Of a stretch of DNA of 64,000 nucleotides, positions 35,064 to 43,431 are shown one piece after another. How positions within the stretch are numbered: the first letter of the stretch is position 1; the number at the start of each line of letters is the position of its first letter. Both the position numbers and the translations under genes were made by a program. The notes under the pieces were generated by a model, which saw only the letters and a list, made by a program, of their open reading frames with translations, did not search any database and was not told where the DNA came from. Origin of the DNA: Clostridiales bacterium oral taxon 876 str. F0540 (lineage in GTDB: Bacteria > Bacillota > Clostridia > Clostridiales > Clostridiaceae); assembly GCA_000466585.1 (NCBI GenBank), contig KE993461.1, forward strand, positions 46,952-110,951, read 5' to 3'.

Positions 35064-35687
35064 ATGTTAAGTAATTATGCAAAGGTCGTAGTAAAAGGAT
35101 CACCAATATCAAAATCAAATTTTAAGCTTTTCAATATTCAAGGACGAGCTATTCTTCCATATAATTCCGGAAAGTATCATGATAGATATGCACTATATGA
35201 AGAGGAAATTGCCTACGAGGCCAGATCACAAAATCCTAATATTGTCCTTTCCGAAAGCTTAATTGCAGTTCTCAAGGTTTTTTATAAAAGTAAAAAAAGA
35301 CATCCTGATACAAATAATATTACCAAGAGTATCTTTGATGGAATTGAAAAAAGTGGTCTTATTGTTAACGATGCTCAAGTTAGAAGGATTATAATAGAAG
35401 AGTTCTATGATTCATTGAATCCTAGGTTTGAGCTTGAGTTATTTGCTGAAAGTAGCTATTTTATGAGCTATAATATAGCAAAAAAAGAAACTTCTGATCC
35501 TCCTATCGAATATGCTCCACCGAGCAACAAAAAATCTGCTTTAACAAAAAAGCCATCAAAAATATCAGGTAATACTGAAAATTTAATTTGCGAGATTTGT
35601 AATAAAGCCATATCAAAAGAAAATTCAGTGTCTGCTAATGCCGGAAAACTTATCATATGTAAAAGCTGTTTTAAAAAACTTTTTTAA
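35064..35687 (+). CDS. RusA-like Holliday-junction nuclease domain with C-terminal zinc ribbon
   Basis: 207 aa from ATG 35064 after AAGGAG. Residues 1-130 match the RusA family: KGSPISKSNF start, KSKKRHPDTNNITKSIFDGIEKSG (conserved PDTDN-type catalytic Asp, here DTNN) and IVNDAQVRRI (second Asp). A Lys/Pro/Ser linker leads to a CEIC...CKSC zinc ribbon (about 180-203). RusA resolves Holliday junctions and is usually carried by phages; no other phage genes flank it. The zinc-ribbon fusion suggests a domesticated role. Divergent from tsaD. Confidence 0.8.
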   Translation: MLSNYAKVVVKGSPISKSNFKLFNIQGRAILPYNSGKYHDRYALYEEEIAYEARSQNPNIVLSESLIAVLKVFYKSKKRHPDTNNITKSIFDGIEKSGLIVNDAQVRRIIIEEFYDSLNPRFELELFAESSYFMSYNIAKKETSDPPIEYAPPSNKKSALTKKPSKISGNTENLICEICNKAISKENSVSANAGKLIICKSCFKKLF

Positions 35688-35858
35688 TAAAGTCACAAAT
35701 TTATAGTAGTGCTCCTATGAATAGATTACTGATATTTTAGGAAGCAGATTTGCTGTAAACCCCCATGAATTCAGTAAATATTTAAATATTTTTATAGGTT
35801 AATATTTTAATATCTAAATGATAACATGTCATTATTTGCTTTTAATAAAGACTTAATA

Positions 35859-35909
35859 TAAAAAGTAACAAAACCTAAGCTCTGTCACTAAAGCCTAAGT
35901 TTTGTTACT
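35859..35909 (-). terminator. Terminator of the FAD oxidoreductase gene
   Basis: AGTAACAAAAC (from 35864) pairs with GTTTTGTTACT (to 35909), with TTTTTATATT on the minus strand. Confidence 0.8.
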
Positions 35910-35912
35910 ATG

Positions 35913-36890
35913 CTATTTAAATTTTTTTAATATAACTCTTGCTGCGTTATTGCCGGCAGATATACTTTCTATCGATATGTCTTCCTCCAAATCATGTACA
36001 TATAATACATCTCCACATGCAAAAATACCTTCTATATTTGTTTTCTGATTTCTATCTACTATTATCCCGCCCGTTACATTAGATGTTAAAATTCCTGTTT
36101 TTAATGCTAATTCGCTCTCTGGAAGCAAACCAGCGGAAAGAAGAAGGGTATCACACGAAATACGTTCCTCAGTATCAACTATAGGAATAAGATTATTATC
36201 AACCCTTGAAATAACCACTCCCTCTACTCTATCATGCCCAAGAATATCTACTATAGTATATCCTAACTTAAGTGGTATGTTAAAATCCTTTATACATTCT
36301 TCTATATTTCTTTCAGATCCACTAGCATAGGACATAGGTTCAAGTACTGCTTTAACATTAGCTCCTTCAAGCACCATGTTTCTAGCCATAAGAAGACCTA
36401 TGTCTGAGGAGCCAACCATAACTACCTGTTTTCCAGGCATGTAACCTTCCATATTAATAAACTTTTGCGTTGTTCCAACAGTAAAGATGCCAGCGCACTT
36501 GCTTCCCGGAATGTTAACCGCACCTCTTGGCTTTTCTCTGCAGCCCATAGCCAGGACAATTGCCTTACACTTAAATTCATTAATACCTTCTTCATTTACA
36601 ACAGTTACAGTTTTCTCTTTGCTTACTTCTATAACTAGGCTCTTTAGTTTAACTTCAATATTAAGCCTACGAACTTCATCTATCAGCCTTTGTGCATATT
36701 CCGGACCTGTAAAATTCTCACCAAAAGTATATATTCCAAAACCTGTATGTATAAGTTGATTTAGCGATCCGCCAAGCTGATCTTCTCTTTCAATTATTAG
36801 AATATTCTGAGCCCCACTTTTTTTAGCCGCCATAGCAGCCAACATACCTGATGCTCCTCCACCTACTATAATTATGTCATAATTAAGCAT
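35913..36890 (-). CDS. FAD/NAD(P)-binding oxidoreductase (HcnB/GlpA2-like)
   Basis: 325 aa from ATG 36890, which fits the GAAAGGAT site better than ATG 36899. Dinucleotide-binding fold DIIIVGGGASGMLAA at the start and a second one VVMVGSSDIGLLMARN near 155. The run CREKPRGAVNIPG...GIFTVGTTQ is typical of the small flavoproteins found beside glycerol-3-phosphate dehydrogenase/DUF1667 genes and of HcnB-type amino-acid dehydrogenase subunits. No redox CxxC. Those partners are not present here, so substrate is unknown. Confidence 0.88.
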   Translation of the reverse strand: MLNYDIIIVGGGASGMLAAMAAKKSGAQNILIIEREDQLGGSLNQLIHTGFGIYTFGENFTGPEYAQRLIDEVRRLNIEVKLKSLVIEVSKEKTVTVVNEEGINEFKCKAIVLAMGCREKPRGAVNIPGSKCAGIFTVGTTQKFINMEGYMPGKQVVMVGSSDIGLLMARNMVLEGANVKAVLEPMSYASGSERNIEECIKDFNIPLKLGYTIVDILGHDRVEGVVISRVDNNLIPIVDTEERISCDTLLLSAGLLPESELALKTGILTSNVTGGIIVDRNQKTNIEGIFACGDVLYVHDLEEDISIESISAGNNAARVILKKFK

Positions 36891-36990
36891 TAAAACCATC
36901 CTTTCAGTGGCAATATATTAAGATATTATTGTCTATAAAACAATACTATTTTACCATATTATAATTCGGTCAGCACATAATTTTATTCAA

Positions 36991-37017
36991 TAAAAAAGAG
37001 CCAAACTTGTTGGCTCT
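36991..37017 (-). terminator. Terminator of the DUF4870 gene
   Basis: AGAGCCAA (36997-37004) pairs with TTGGCTCT (37010-37017); TTTTTTATTG follows on the minus strand. Confidence 0.85.
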
Positions 37018-37025
37018 TCAGTTGA

Positions 37026-37352
37026 TTATAAACCTCTTGCCCATTTGCCTGATATTGGATAGGAATAATCATTTCCGTTTGCTACGTTGACTATTGCCAC
37101 TATAGGCATAATAACTGCTGCAATACCAACTGCAATCAGACCAATAAGTCCTACTAATAAAATTACCAATATTCCAGATACTGCACCCGCTATGATTAAT
37201 AAAATTTGAAACATCAACGCTTCCTTTGCTTGAGTTTTTACATAATCATCAGTGCTTATAAGCATTATTACAAGCGGAATTAGTATAGGAGCAGCTAAAA
37301 AAACTCCTCCATGGCAAAGAGCTGACAATAATTTTTGTTCAGTAGTTATCAT
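37026..37352 (-). CDS. DUF4870 family small membrane protein
   Basis: 108 aa. Three hydrophobic segments (about 15-32, 48-70, 72-92) and the DUF4870/Tic20-like start EQKLLSALCHGGVFL with the conserved VKTQAKEALMFQ loop. Function unknown for the family. Start ATG 37352 after AGGGGGTAAG. It ends with its own terminator. Confidence 0.85.
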   Translation of the reverse strand: MITTEQKLLSALCHGGVFLAAPILIPLVIMLISTDDYVKTQAKEALMFQILLIIAGAVSGILVILLVGLIGLIAVGIAAVIMPIVAIVNVANGNDYSYPISGKWARGL

Positions 37353-37456
37353 TTACTTACCCCCTATAAGTTCTATAGATTATAGTATTCACATCTATTT
37401 AATAGTTTCACTTATATAGACGAAAGTAACCTATGAAATCCCACTGAAACTAAAAA

Positions 37457-37678
37457 TTATTTTTTAACTTTATTTGTTAAGTTCTTCATACCTAGTTTAA
37501 ATAATATGAATCCCAATAAAAACGGTATAAAGGCATATACTAATGGCATAATAAGTTCATTCACTGAAGCTGCCTTTTTATAAGTTATTATCATAAAAAT
37601 TGCAGCACCTCCTATACATACTAGCCCCAGTATAAGTAAGATTACTGAATATATATTTGATTTGCTATTGTCACTCAT
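37457..37678 (-). CDS. Small two-helix membrane protein, unknown
   Basis: 73 aa with ATG 37678 after AAGGAGAGC. Two transmembrane helices (about 8-29 and 42-62) joined by a short loop, and a Lys-rich C-terminus. No recognised family. Same strand as the DUF4870 gene 104 nt downstream. Confidence 0.7.
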   Translation of the reverse strand: MSDNSKSNIYSVILLILGLVCIGGAAIFMIITYKKAASVNELIMPLVYAFIPFLLGFILFKLGMKNLTNKVKK

Positions 37679-37778
37679 AGTGCTCTCCTTATGTGTAATA
37701 GAAAATTCATGTTAATATTGTATCACAATTTTATTTTTTACTTAATACTTAAGCTATAAAATTTATTTTAAAAAAGTG

Positions 37779-37807
37779 TTGCTTTTTTAAATTTCGTATT
37801 ATATAAT
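37779..37807 (+). promoter_or_regulatory. tRNA-Trp promoter
   Basis: -35 TTGCTT (37779-37784), 17-bp spacer, -10 TATAAT (37802-37807), about 13 bp before the tRNA. Confidence 0.85.
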
Positions 37808-37819
37808 AAATCTTGTCTT

Positions 37820-37893
37820 AGGGGTATCATCCAGCGGCAGGATGACAGTCTCCAAAACTGTTCACCTAGGTTCGAATCCTAGTACCCCTGCCA
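37820..37893 (+). tRNA. tRNA-Trp (anticodon CCA)
   Basis: Complete cloverleaf: acceptor AGGGGTA (37820-37826) with TACCCCT (37883-37889), D stem ATCC/GGAT, anticodon arm ACAGT-CTCCAAA-ACTGT with CCA at 34-36, T arm with TTCGAAT, discriminator G, and encoded CCA at 37891-37893. Isolated single tRNA with its own promoter and terminator. Confidence 0.97.
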
Positions 37894-37937
37894 AAAAATC
37901 TATAGGATTAATTTTCCTATAGATTTTTTATTTTTTG
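37893..37937 (+). terminator. tRNA-Trp terminator
   Basis: AAAAATCTATAGGA pairs with TCCTATAGATTTTT, followed by TTATTTTTT. Confidence 0.9.
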
Positions 37938-37995
37938 ATATTTTACAATAAACATTAATGTATGTTTTCCTATAATTCAATAGCTTAAAACTTTT

Positions 37996-38027
37996 AAAAG
38001 CATCTTGCAACAATAGATGCTTTTTCT
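37996..38027 (+). terminator. Second hairpin terminator between tRNA-Trp and the permease
   Basis: AAAGCATCT (37997-38005) pairs with AGATGCTTT (38015-38023), followed by TTC. It lies upstream of the permease promoter, so it is a backup terminator for the tRNA transcript. Confidence 0.7.
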
Positions 38028-38072
38028 ATGCGCACAAGGCAAAATTAAATAACTATTTAACAATAATTATTA

Positions 38073-38101
38073 TTTACATTCCTGTTTGTAGATGCTAAAA
38101 T
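38073..38101 (+). promoter_or_regulatory. Promoter of the APC permease gene
   Basis: -35 TTTACA (38073-38078), 17-bp spacer, -10 TAAAAT (38096-38101), 36 bp before the start codon. Confidence 0.65.
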
Positions 38102-38137
38102 ATTCCATGTACTTATTTTAGAAAGGAATGATTACCA

Positions 38138-39457
38138 ATGACTCAAGAACCAAAACTAAAAAGAGATCTTGGTTTGTTTATAACTACTGCATTAGTAGTA
38201 GGAAATATGATGGGATCAGGAATATTTATTCTTCTGGCATCTTTAGCACAGGAAACCGGTCCAGGTGCTACAATGCTTGGATGGCTTATAAGTGGAACCG
38301 GGGCTCTGTTTATAGCCCTATCCTTTGCTAACCTCGGTTCTAAAATACCTGTAACCGGAGGACCTTACGAATATTCAAAACGAGCATATGGTGACTTTGT
38401 CGGTTTTCAAAATGCATGGCTATACTGGAATTCTTCATGGATAGGAACTATTGCTTCCTTGACGGGAACTACCGCATATGTTGCAGCATTTTTCCCGGTA
38501 TTAAATGAAAGCAGGCTTGCAGCATTCTTATTTACCAGCGCTATTTTGTGGATATTTACGTACATAAATATAACAGGTGTTAGAAAGGCCGGCATTTTTC
38601 AAACCATCTTAGTTATAACAGAGGTTGTTCTTTTTATAATTTTTATAGCAGCAGCCTTAAAGCATTATAATCCGGAATATCTTAAACCAATGTTTCCCGA
38701 AGGAAAGGGATTGAATACTGTACCAACAGCCGCTGCTCTTACTTTATGGGCATTCACCGGATTTGAAACAGCTGCAATAACAGCAGGAGAAGTTAAGAAT
38801 GGTGAACGCAATGTTAGGCTTGGAACCATATATGGCATAATCATTGGAATAATACTATATTTCACTTTAAATTTTGTAGCTATGACCTCAATATCCCAAA
38901 TGGATTTAATAAAAGCAGATGGAAATTGGAATGCTGTATTAACGCCTTATTTTGGTAGTTCATTAACTAAAGTTATTATAGTCACTGAATTAGTAAGCAT
39001 ACTTGGTACAACCTTTGCTTGCATCCTTACAACTGCTAGAATGTCTTATGCTGCCTCTGAGAATAAAATCTTTCCTAAAGTTTTTGAAAATGTGCATCCA
39101 AAATATAAAACTCCAGCCGCATCACTTATAATCGCAGCTTTGCTTGGAAATATACTTTTAGCACTGAATTATACTAAAAGCCTTCAGCAAGTATTTACTT
39201 TTATGATATTACTTGCAACTTTAGCGGGGCTTCCAGTATATGCCTCAACAGCAGCTTCAGATATAAAGCTTTCAATAGATAAAAATAATAAACCTTCTAT
39301 AATTTATATTATCAAAAAGTCTCTAGCACCAGTAATTGCCTTTGTCTATTCTCTATGGGCAATATATGGTTCAGGGCTTGAGAGTGTCCTATATGGAGTT
39401 CTTCTTGCCGTTTTAGGCATACCAGTATATTTCTATATGAAAAAACGAAAAATTTAA
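38138..39457 (+). CDS. APC family amino-acid permease
   Basis: 439 aa, ATG 38138 behind GAAAGGAATG. About twelve transmembrane helices. The APC hallmark GNMMGSGIFILLASLAQETGPG is in the first helix (unwound GSG substrate site), with GGPYEYSKRAYGDFVGF in helix 3, LWAFTGFETAA in helix 6 and KTPAASLIIA late. Closest in style to basic amino acid/polyamine antiporters of the YfnA/AdiC type. Substrate not determinable. Confidence 0.93.
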   Translation: MTQEPKLKRDLGLFITTALVVGNMMGSGIFILLASLAQETGPGATMLGWLISGTGALFIALSFANLGSKIPVTGGPYEYSKRAYGDFVGFQNAWLYWNSSWIGTIASLTGTTAYVAAFFPVLNESRLAAFLFTSAILWIFTYINITGVRKAGIFQTILVITEVVLFIIFIAAALKHYNPEYLKPMFPEGKGLNTVPTAAALTLWAFTGFETAAITAGEVKNGERNVRLGTIYGIIIGIILYFTLNFVAMTSISQMDLIKADGNWNAVLTPYFGSSLTKVIIVTELVSILGTTFACILTTARMSYAASENKIFPKVFENVHPKYKTPAASLIIAALLGNILLALNYTKSLQQVFTFMILLATLAGLPVYASTAASDIKLSIDKNNKPSIIYIIKKSLAPVIAFVYSLWAIYGSGLESVLYGVLLAVLGIPVYFYMKKRKI

Positions 39458-39469
39458 ACCAAACATATC

Positions 39470-39500
39470 AAAAAAGCGGTAGGCAAAGCTGCTTACCGCT
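39470..39500 (-). terminator. Terminator between permease and CDF genes
   Basis: AGCGGTA (39475-39481) pairs with TACCGCT (39494-39500) with inner GCA/TGC pairs. TTTTTTGATATG follows on the minus strand; plus-strand use is weaker. Confidence 0.8.
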
Positions 39501-39556
39501 GTATTGTATATTCACTGCATTTTCATCATTAGCTTTACCAGTCCAAAATCAATATC

Positions 39557-40426
39557 TTAAATATCTGGTTCAACATGAACTATTGCTTCAGTAATATTAA
39601 ATTCTTTTCTTAAATTCTCTTCTATCTTCTCGGTAATTATATGACCTTCAAGAACAGTTAAATCAGCACTTACACCTACTATTACATCAAGAAGTATATT
39701 ATTACCGTGTATTCTCGCTCTTATATCCTTCACATTTTTTACACCAGAAACCTTCATTATACTTTTAGTCATGTTATCTAATTCATCCTTATCAAACCCA
39801 TCTGTCAAGTTATGCGCGGACTCTCTAAAAATCTCCCAGCCAGTCTTCACTATTAGTATGCCAACTATTACTGCTGCTAACGGGTCTATCCAGGGCAGCC
39901 CAAACTGGGATGCTGTTATTCCTACTGCTGTTCCTATACTTACCCACGCATCTGAAAGATTATCTTTTGCAGCGGCCATAAGTCCAGAGCTGTTTATTTT
40001 AATAGCAATTTTTTTATTATAACGGTAAACAAAAAATATTACTGCAGCACAGAAGACTGCCACCGCTGCTGATATTAAATCGGGCGCTTGAGCTTTAAAG
40101 AAGATAATGGAGTGAGCTGCATTATATAGAACATCTAGCCCTACACCTATCATGATTAAAGAAGCAATAAGTGAAGAAACTGTCTCCGCCCTAAAATGAC
40201 CGTAAGGATGATCATCATCAGCGGGCTTTCGTGATATTTTAAGTCCAATCAAAACAGCCACGGAAGCAATTATATCTGTCGTATTATTTAATCCATCGGC
40301 AGTTAGAGCTTTTGACCCAGACATATATCCAATTCCAAGCTTTATTAATGATAATGAAATGTATGCAATAATACTTACGCGCGCTCCTTTTTCAGCAAGC
40401 CTTAGGTCATTGTACTTTTCCTCCAT
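39557..40426 (-). CDS. CDF family divalent-cation exporter, probable Mn2+ efflux
   Basis: 289 aa from ATG 40426 (AGGGAG 8 nt upstream). Six transmembrane helices and a cytosolic C-terminal domain. Metal-site helix 2 motif ALTADGLNNTTDI, the HPYGHFRAETV loop and NLSDAWVS in helix 5 are the standard CDF metal residues; the helix-2 N/D arrangement (DGLNN) differs from the HxxxD of zinc CDFs and favours manganese. The upstream yybP-ykoY riboswitch supports Mn2+ as the inducer. So it probably protects against manganese excess. Confidence 0.9.
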   Translation of the reverse strand: MEEKYNDLRLAEKGARVSIIAYISLSLIKLGIGYMSGSKALTADGLNNTTDIIASVAVLIGLKISRKPADDDHPYGHFRAETVSSLIASLIMIGVGLDVLYNAAHSIIFFKAQAPDLISAAVAVFCAAVIFFVYRYNKKIAIKINSSGLMAAAKDNLSDAWVSIGTAVGITASQFGLPWIDPLAAVIVGILIVKTGWEIFRESAHNLTDGFDKDELDNMTKSIMKVSGVKNVKDIRARIHGNNILLDVIVGVSADLTVLEGHIITEKIEENLRKEFNITEAIVHVEPDI

Positions 40427-40465
40427 ATTCTTCACTCCCTGGATTTATATTTGCCTAAAATAAAT

Positions 40466-40595
40466 AAAGACTCTCAGCACAATATACCACTGTGCTAAAA
40501 GTCTCACTTAACCACTAATAGTTACGATAAAGCCAGACCCAAGGTCAGTATGTTGACTTTATCACCTTTTTCAAGGCAGTTACTCCCTTTTAACT
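40466..40595 (-). promoter_or_regulatory. yybP-ykoY (Mn2+) riboswitch with terminator
   Basis: On the minus strand the aptamer reads AAAGGGAGTAACTGCC, GTCAACATACTGA, CTGGCTTTATCG and GTGAGACTTTTAGC in order, matching the conserved segments of yybP-ykoY RNAs (compare the alx leader). Its 3' strand AGACTTTTAGCACA then pairs with TGTGCTGAGAGTCT (about 40467-40480) to form a 14-bp terminator followed by TTATTTATTTT. Metal-bound aptamer should sequester AGACTTTT and allow read-through into the CDF gene. Confidence 0.88.
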
Positions 40596-40890
40596 AAATG
40601 TTATTTATTTAACAGTACAATTTTACTACGGCTTATAATATTTGTCAAATTAATCCTTCCTTTAATACCAGGATTATTGCAGCATCTATAAGCTGTTTTA
40701 TAACTAAATTAGTCGATTTATATCACTTTGTTGGGAAGGAAATATGTTGAAGTTAATAGAAACTTATGATAAATTATTACTTGTGTCTGTATGAAAATGT
40801 TATATTTTATCAAAACATCAAAGTAAATATCCTTTTTATTCTTTTTTGTTAACTTTAATGCGGACATGCCTGCAAGAAGGGAGCATTTTT
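40596..40890. other. Intergenic stretch between riboswitch and Spo0E-like gene
   Basis: 295 bases with no convincing gene. It must hold the riboswitch promoter (minus) and the Spo0E-like promoter (plus), neither clear-cut. A 16-codon ORF with an AAGGAAAT site at 40744-40794 is probably chance. Confidence 0.4.
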
Positions 40891-41058
40891 ATGAATACAA
40901 ATGAAGCAATCGAAGCCGTAAGAGATTTACTAAATAATTTAATTTCCAATAAGAAGGGCAAACTTCTTGATGATGAAGTTCTAAGGGTCAGTATGGAACT
41001 GGATAAGCTTATAAATACATTTATGTATGACAAGTATAATTCTATAAATACTATTTAG
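40891..41058 (+). CDS. Spo0E-like aspartyl-phosphate phosphatase
   Basis: 55 aa from ATG 40891 after AAGGGAG; in-frame ATG 40846 lacks a site. Two amphipathic helices with the Spo0E signature in the second: LLDDEVLRVSMELDKLINTF (S-x-x-LD-x-LI). These peptides dephosphorylate Spo0A~P (or, in Clostridia, act on related regulators) and so oppose sporulation entry. The gene lies alone. Its small size is normal for the family. Confidence 0.85.
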   Translation: MNTNEAIEAVRDLLNNLISNKKGKLLDDEVLRVSMELDKLINTFMYDKYNSINTI

Positions 41059-41070
41059 ATAATTTATTCA

Positions 41071-41098
41071 AAAATAAAAGAGTGGCTTTACCACCCTT
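41071..41098 (-). terminator. Terminator of the holin gene
   Basis: Minus strand AAGGGTGG TAAAG CCACTCTT hairpin (41098-41079), followed by TTATTTTTG. Partly usable from the plus strand. Confidence 0.7.
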
Positions 41099-41113
41099 GT
41101 ATCTATAGTAAAT

Positions 41114-41518
41114 TTATTTATTTATCATTTCATTATTACTTTGCATAGTTTTTAAAGTATTGTCTCTATCCTTGTTAAACTCAGCTACAGTTGCCTTGAT
41201 TATATTATATATATCATTTGTGCCCAAACCGGTTCTTTCTGATATCATCTCCACTGCTTTTGTATGCTTAATTTCACTTTCCCATTTAAATTCTCTTCCC
41301 ATTTGTTCAACAGCTAAAATTATTTGTTTAGCAATCTTAACATCATTTTCATAGCGTTCTACTCCAATTTTTTCAATCATTTGCTGTTTTTGAACTTCTA
41401 TCATTGAACTTTGAGAATTTAAGTACTGCTTAACATAATAAGTAATTAAACCAAATATAGTTGTTAATATTAAGTATAAAACATCTGGAATAATTTGATT
41501 AATCAATATATCTTTCAA
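41114..41518 (-). CDS. Phage-type holin, LLH family
   Basis: 134 aa, TTG start at 41518, 8 nt after AGGAGG. One N-terminal membrane helix (about 9-30, IPDVLYLILTTIFGLITYYV) and a long helical cytosolic tail with VERYENDVKIAKQIILAVEQMGREF and KAVEMISERTGLGTNDIYNIIKATVAEF, typical of the phage holin LLH/6_1 group. It would open or sense the membrane for export of the adjacent amidase. Located 100 nt downstream of the amidase gene on the same strand; no other phage gene is near. Confidence 0.85.
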   Translation of the reverse strand: MKDILINQIIPDVLYLILTTIFGLITYYVKQYLNSQSSMIEVQKQQMIEKIGVERYENDVKIAKQIILAVEQMGREFKWESEIKHTKAVEMISERTGLGTNDIYNIIKATVAEFNKDRDNTLKTMQSNNEMINK

Positions 41519-41618
41519 ATTGTCTGCCTCCTATCTATCATATTATAATATTATCCTAATATATGATATGAATAGGATTTATTTTTGGTACACGTATACT
41601 CAAAGTTAAATTTCTTGT

Positions 41619-42584
41619 TTATCCTATCAGACTTTCCCAAGTCCTTGGACCTACTATCCCATCTGCTGATAATCCCTGTAGACTTTGATATCTTATTACC
41701 GCACTTCTTGTATTTGGTCCAAATATACCATCATTTGATACTCCAACTCTATATTGAACATATCTGACCGGTATTCCTCTTGAGCCAGATCTGATAAGAG
41801 GTTTTGTTACGATGCTGTTTATAGCTACAAAGGTTTGGGGCCCGGCAATTCCATCGACAGAAATGCCGCATATGCTTTGAAATCTTCTTATAGCTTCTGT
41901 AGTTCTTCTACCTTGTATTCCATCCTCTGCTAGTGAACTTCCTCTATCGTCCCTTATTTGAAGCCTGTTTAGTGTTTTTTGAAGTTTGAGTACGCCGTCA
42001 TCCGTGCTTAATCCTGGTGTAGGATTAGGTTGTGTTGGAGGTGGTGAATCAGTTGGAGGTATTGATATATTATCACCTGTCATGCTATTTATCATTGTCT
42101 GTACATCACTTCTAAAGTCATTTACGGTCTTACCAAACTGGGCAAAATAGCTTATAGGATCCATATGTGTGCTTTCATGCCACCTTTGGGTTACTTCTGC
42201 ATGAGACATAAGATTCTCAGTAGTTATTGCAGTTTGCTTAATTATATTTACATGTACCCATGCAAAAAGCCATACTCCTCTTTTCCATACTTCCTGGAAT
42301 CTTGCCTCGTCATCATAATGGCATAGTTCAATTCCTATTCTTGTTCTGTTTGCTATTGGCCCTGCATGCCAAGCTTGTTCATACCATGGTATGGTTTGAG
42401 TTATGCTGTCATAATCTACAAAGGCATGAGCAGAAGCCCCTCTTCTCCCCGAATTGAAGTAGTTAAACTCATTTTCATCTGTTGCACCGGGATCAGCAGT
42501 TTCATGCACAACTGTTCCAATGGCATTTAGAGGTTGATTCGATCTATTCATACTTATAAATCTTTGTTTAATTTCATATTCCAT
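41619..42584 (-). CDS. N-acetylmuramoyl-L-alanine amidase with two peptidoglycan-binding domains
   Basis: 321 aa, no signal peptide, as in phage endolysins. Residues 1-150 are an Amidase_2 domain with zinc ligands in GTVVHETADPGA (His28), WHAGP and the late SHAEVTQRWHESTHMDP. A Pro/Thr linker (175-192) leads to two PG_binding_1 repeats: GIQGRRTTEAIRRFQ...DGIAGPQT and GIFGPNTRSAVIRYQ...DGIVGPRTW. Cleaves the stem peptide from muramic acid. Pairs with the holin downstream. Confidence 0.92.
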   Translation of the reverse strand: MEYEIKQRFISMNRSNQPLNAIGTVVHETADPGATDENEFNYFNSGRRGASAHAFVDYDSITQTIPWYEQAWHAGPIANRTRIGIELCHYDDEARFQEVWKRGVWLFAWVHVNIIKQTAITTENLMSHAEVTQRWHESTHMDPISYFAQFGKTVNDFRSDVQTMINSMTGDNISIPPTDSPPPTQPNPTPGLSTDDGVLKLQKTLNRLQIRDDRGSSLAEDGIQGRRTTEAIRRFQSICGISVDGIAGPQTFVAINSIVTKPLIRSGSRGIPVRYVQYRVGVSNDGIFGPNTRSAVIRYQSLQGLSADGIVGPRTWESLIG

Positions 42585-42671
42585 ATTTTCATCTCCTTAT
42601 AAATTACTATGCTTCATAATATGCTTTAAATTAGTTTATGTATATCAAATATAATAATTGTTATAAATATT

Positions 42672-42708
42672 TAAAAAATAAAATCCTCAGGCAATTTACC
42701 TGAGGATT
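42672..42708 (-). terminator. Terminator of the CBS-ACT gene
   Basis: ATCCTCAGG (42683-42691) pairs with CCTGAGGAT (42699-42707); TTTATTTTTTAAAT on the minus strand. Confidence 0.9.
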
Positions 42709-42718
42709 AAGTATTATG

Positions 42719-43339
42719 TTATTGAATTTTGAAGCCAGCTTCTTTTACCTTTTCTAAAATCTCCTGGAAGTTTTCAGTTCTAACTCTTATTACTATCTCT
42801 TTTACATCAGTAACACTTCTAGGATCAACAACTACAAAGCTGATAATATCTCCACCGTTCTCTGATATGATCTTTGAAAGCTTTGACACCTGTCCCGGAA
42901 TATCATAAGCAATTACAGCTAATCTTCTTCCCTTGTTAAGTCCAAAAAGTTCTGTAAACTCATGGAATATCGCATGATGGGTTACAATTCCCTTAAAAGA
43001 ACCATATTCATCTACAACTGCTACAAAAGCAATATTCTTAATTTCTAAAAAATGAGCCGCTTTTTCCATTTGCTCTAGTGGATGAATCGATGGAACATCA
43101 GTCCTCATAACGTTTTCTACTGTAAAGTCTGATAATAAGCATTGCTTATCTACACATTTCTCGTAATAAAAGGCATAAATTCTATCCTTTGATATTGAAC
43201 CATAAAATTTATCCCCTTCTGCTACCGGAATTGATAAAAAATTGTTTTCCTCTATTACTTCTAGCGCTTTCTTTATAGTCTCATTTGGCGTAATTGTTAT
43301 AAGCTTTTCAACTGGAAGCATCAAATTTTTAACGAACAT
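42719..43339 (-). CDS. CBS-domain pair with ACT domain (AcuB-like)
   Basis: 206 aa from ATG 43339, 8 nt after GGGGGAG. Two CBS repeats (about 1-60 and 70-130: VKNLMLPVEKLITITPNET..., VENVMRTDVPSIHPLEQ...) bind adenine nucleotides, and a C-terminal ACT domain (about 138-206; RRLAVIAYDIPGQVSKLSKII) may bind an amino acid. Such proteins act as small-molecule sensors; AcuB influences acetoin use in Bacillus but no aco genes are here. Single gene. Confidence 0.9.
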   Translation of the reverse strand: MFVKNLMLPVEKLITITPNETIKKALEVIEENNFLSIPVAEGDKFYGSISKDRIYAFYYEKCVDKQCLLSDFTVENVMRTDVPSIHPLEQMEKAAHFLEIKNIAFVAVVDEYGSFKGIVTHHAIFHEFTELFGLNKGRRLAVIAYDIPGQVSKLSKIISENGGDIISFVVVDPRSVTDVKEIVIRVRTENFQEILEKVKEAGFKIQ

Positions 43340-43431
43340 ACTATACACTCCCCCTCATTATTATCTTATGGATATTATACATAAATTTGAACCAAAATTC
43401 AAACAATTTAAACATCTAATTGTAAAAGTTT

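Noticed and set aside
40744..40794. 16-codon ORF with an AAGGAAAT ribosome site upstream of the Spo0E-like gene
   Set aside because: Too short, no attenuator-like hairpin or repeated codon follows, and the AT-rich context makes such ORFs common.
41114..42584. Intact prophage
   Set aside because: Only holin and amidase are present; no integrase, terminase, capsid or attachment repeats around them.
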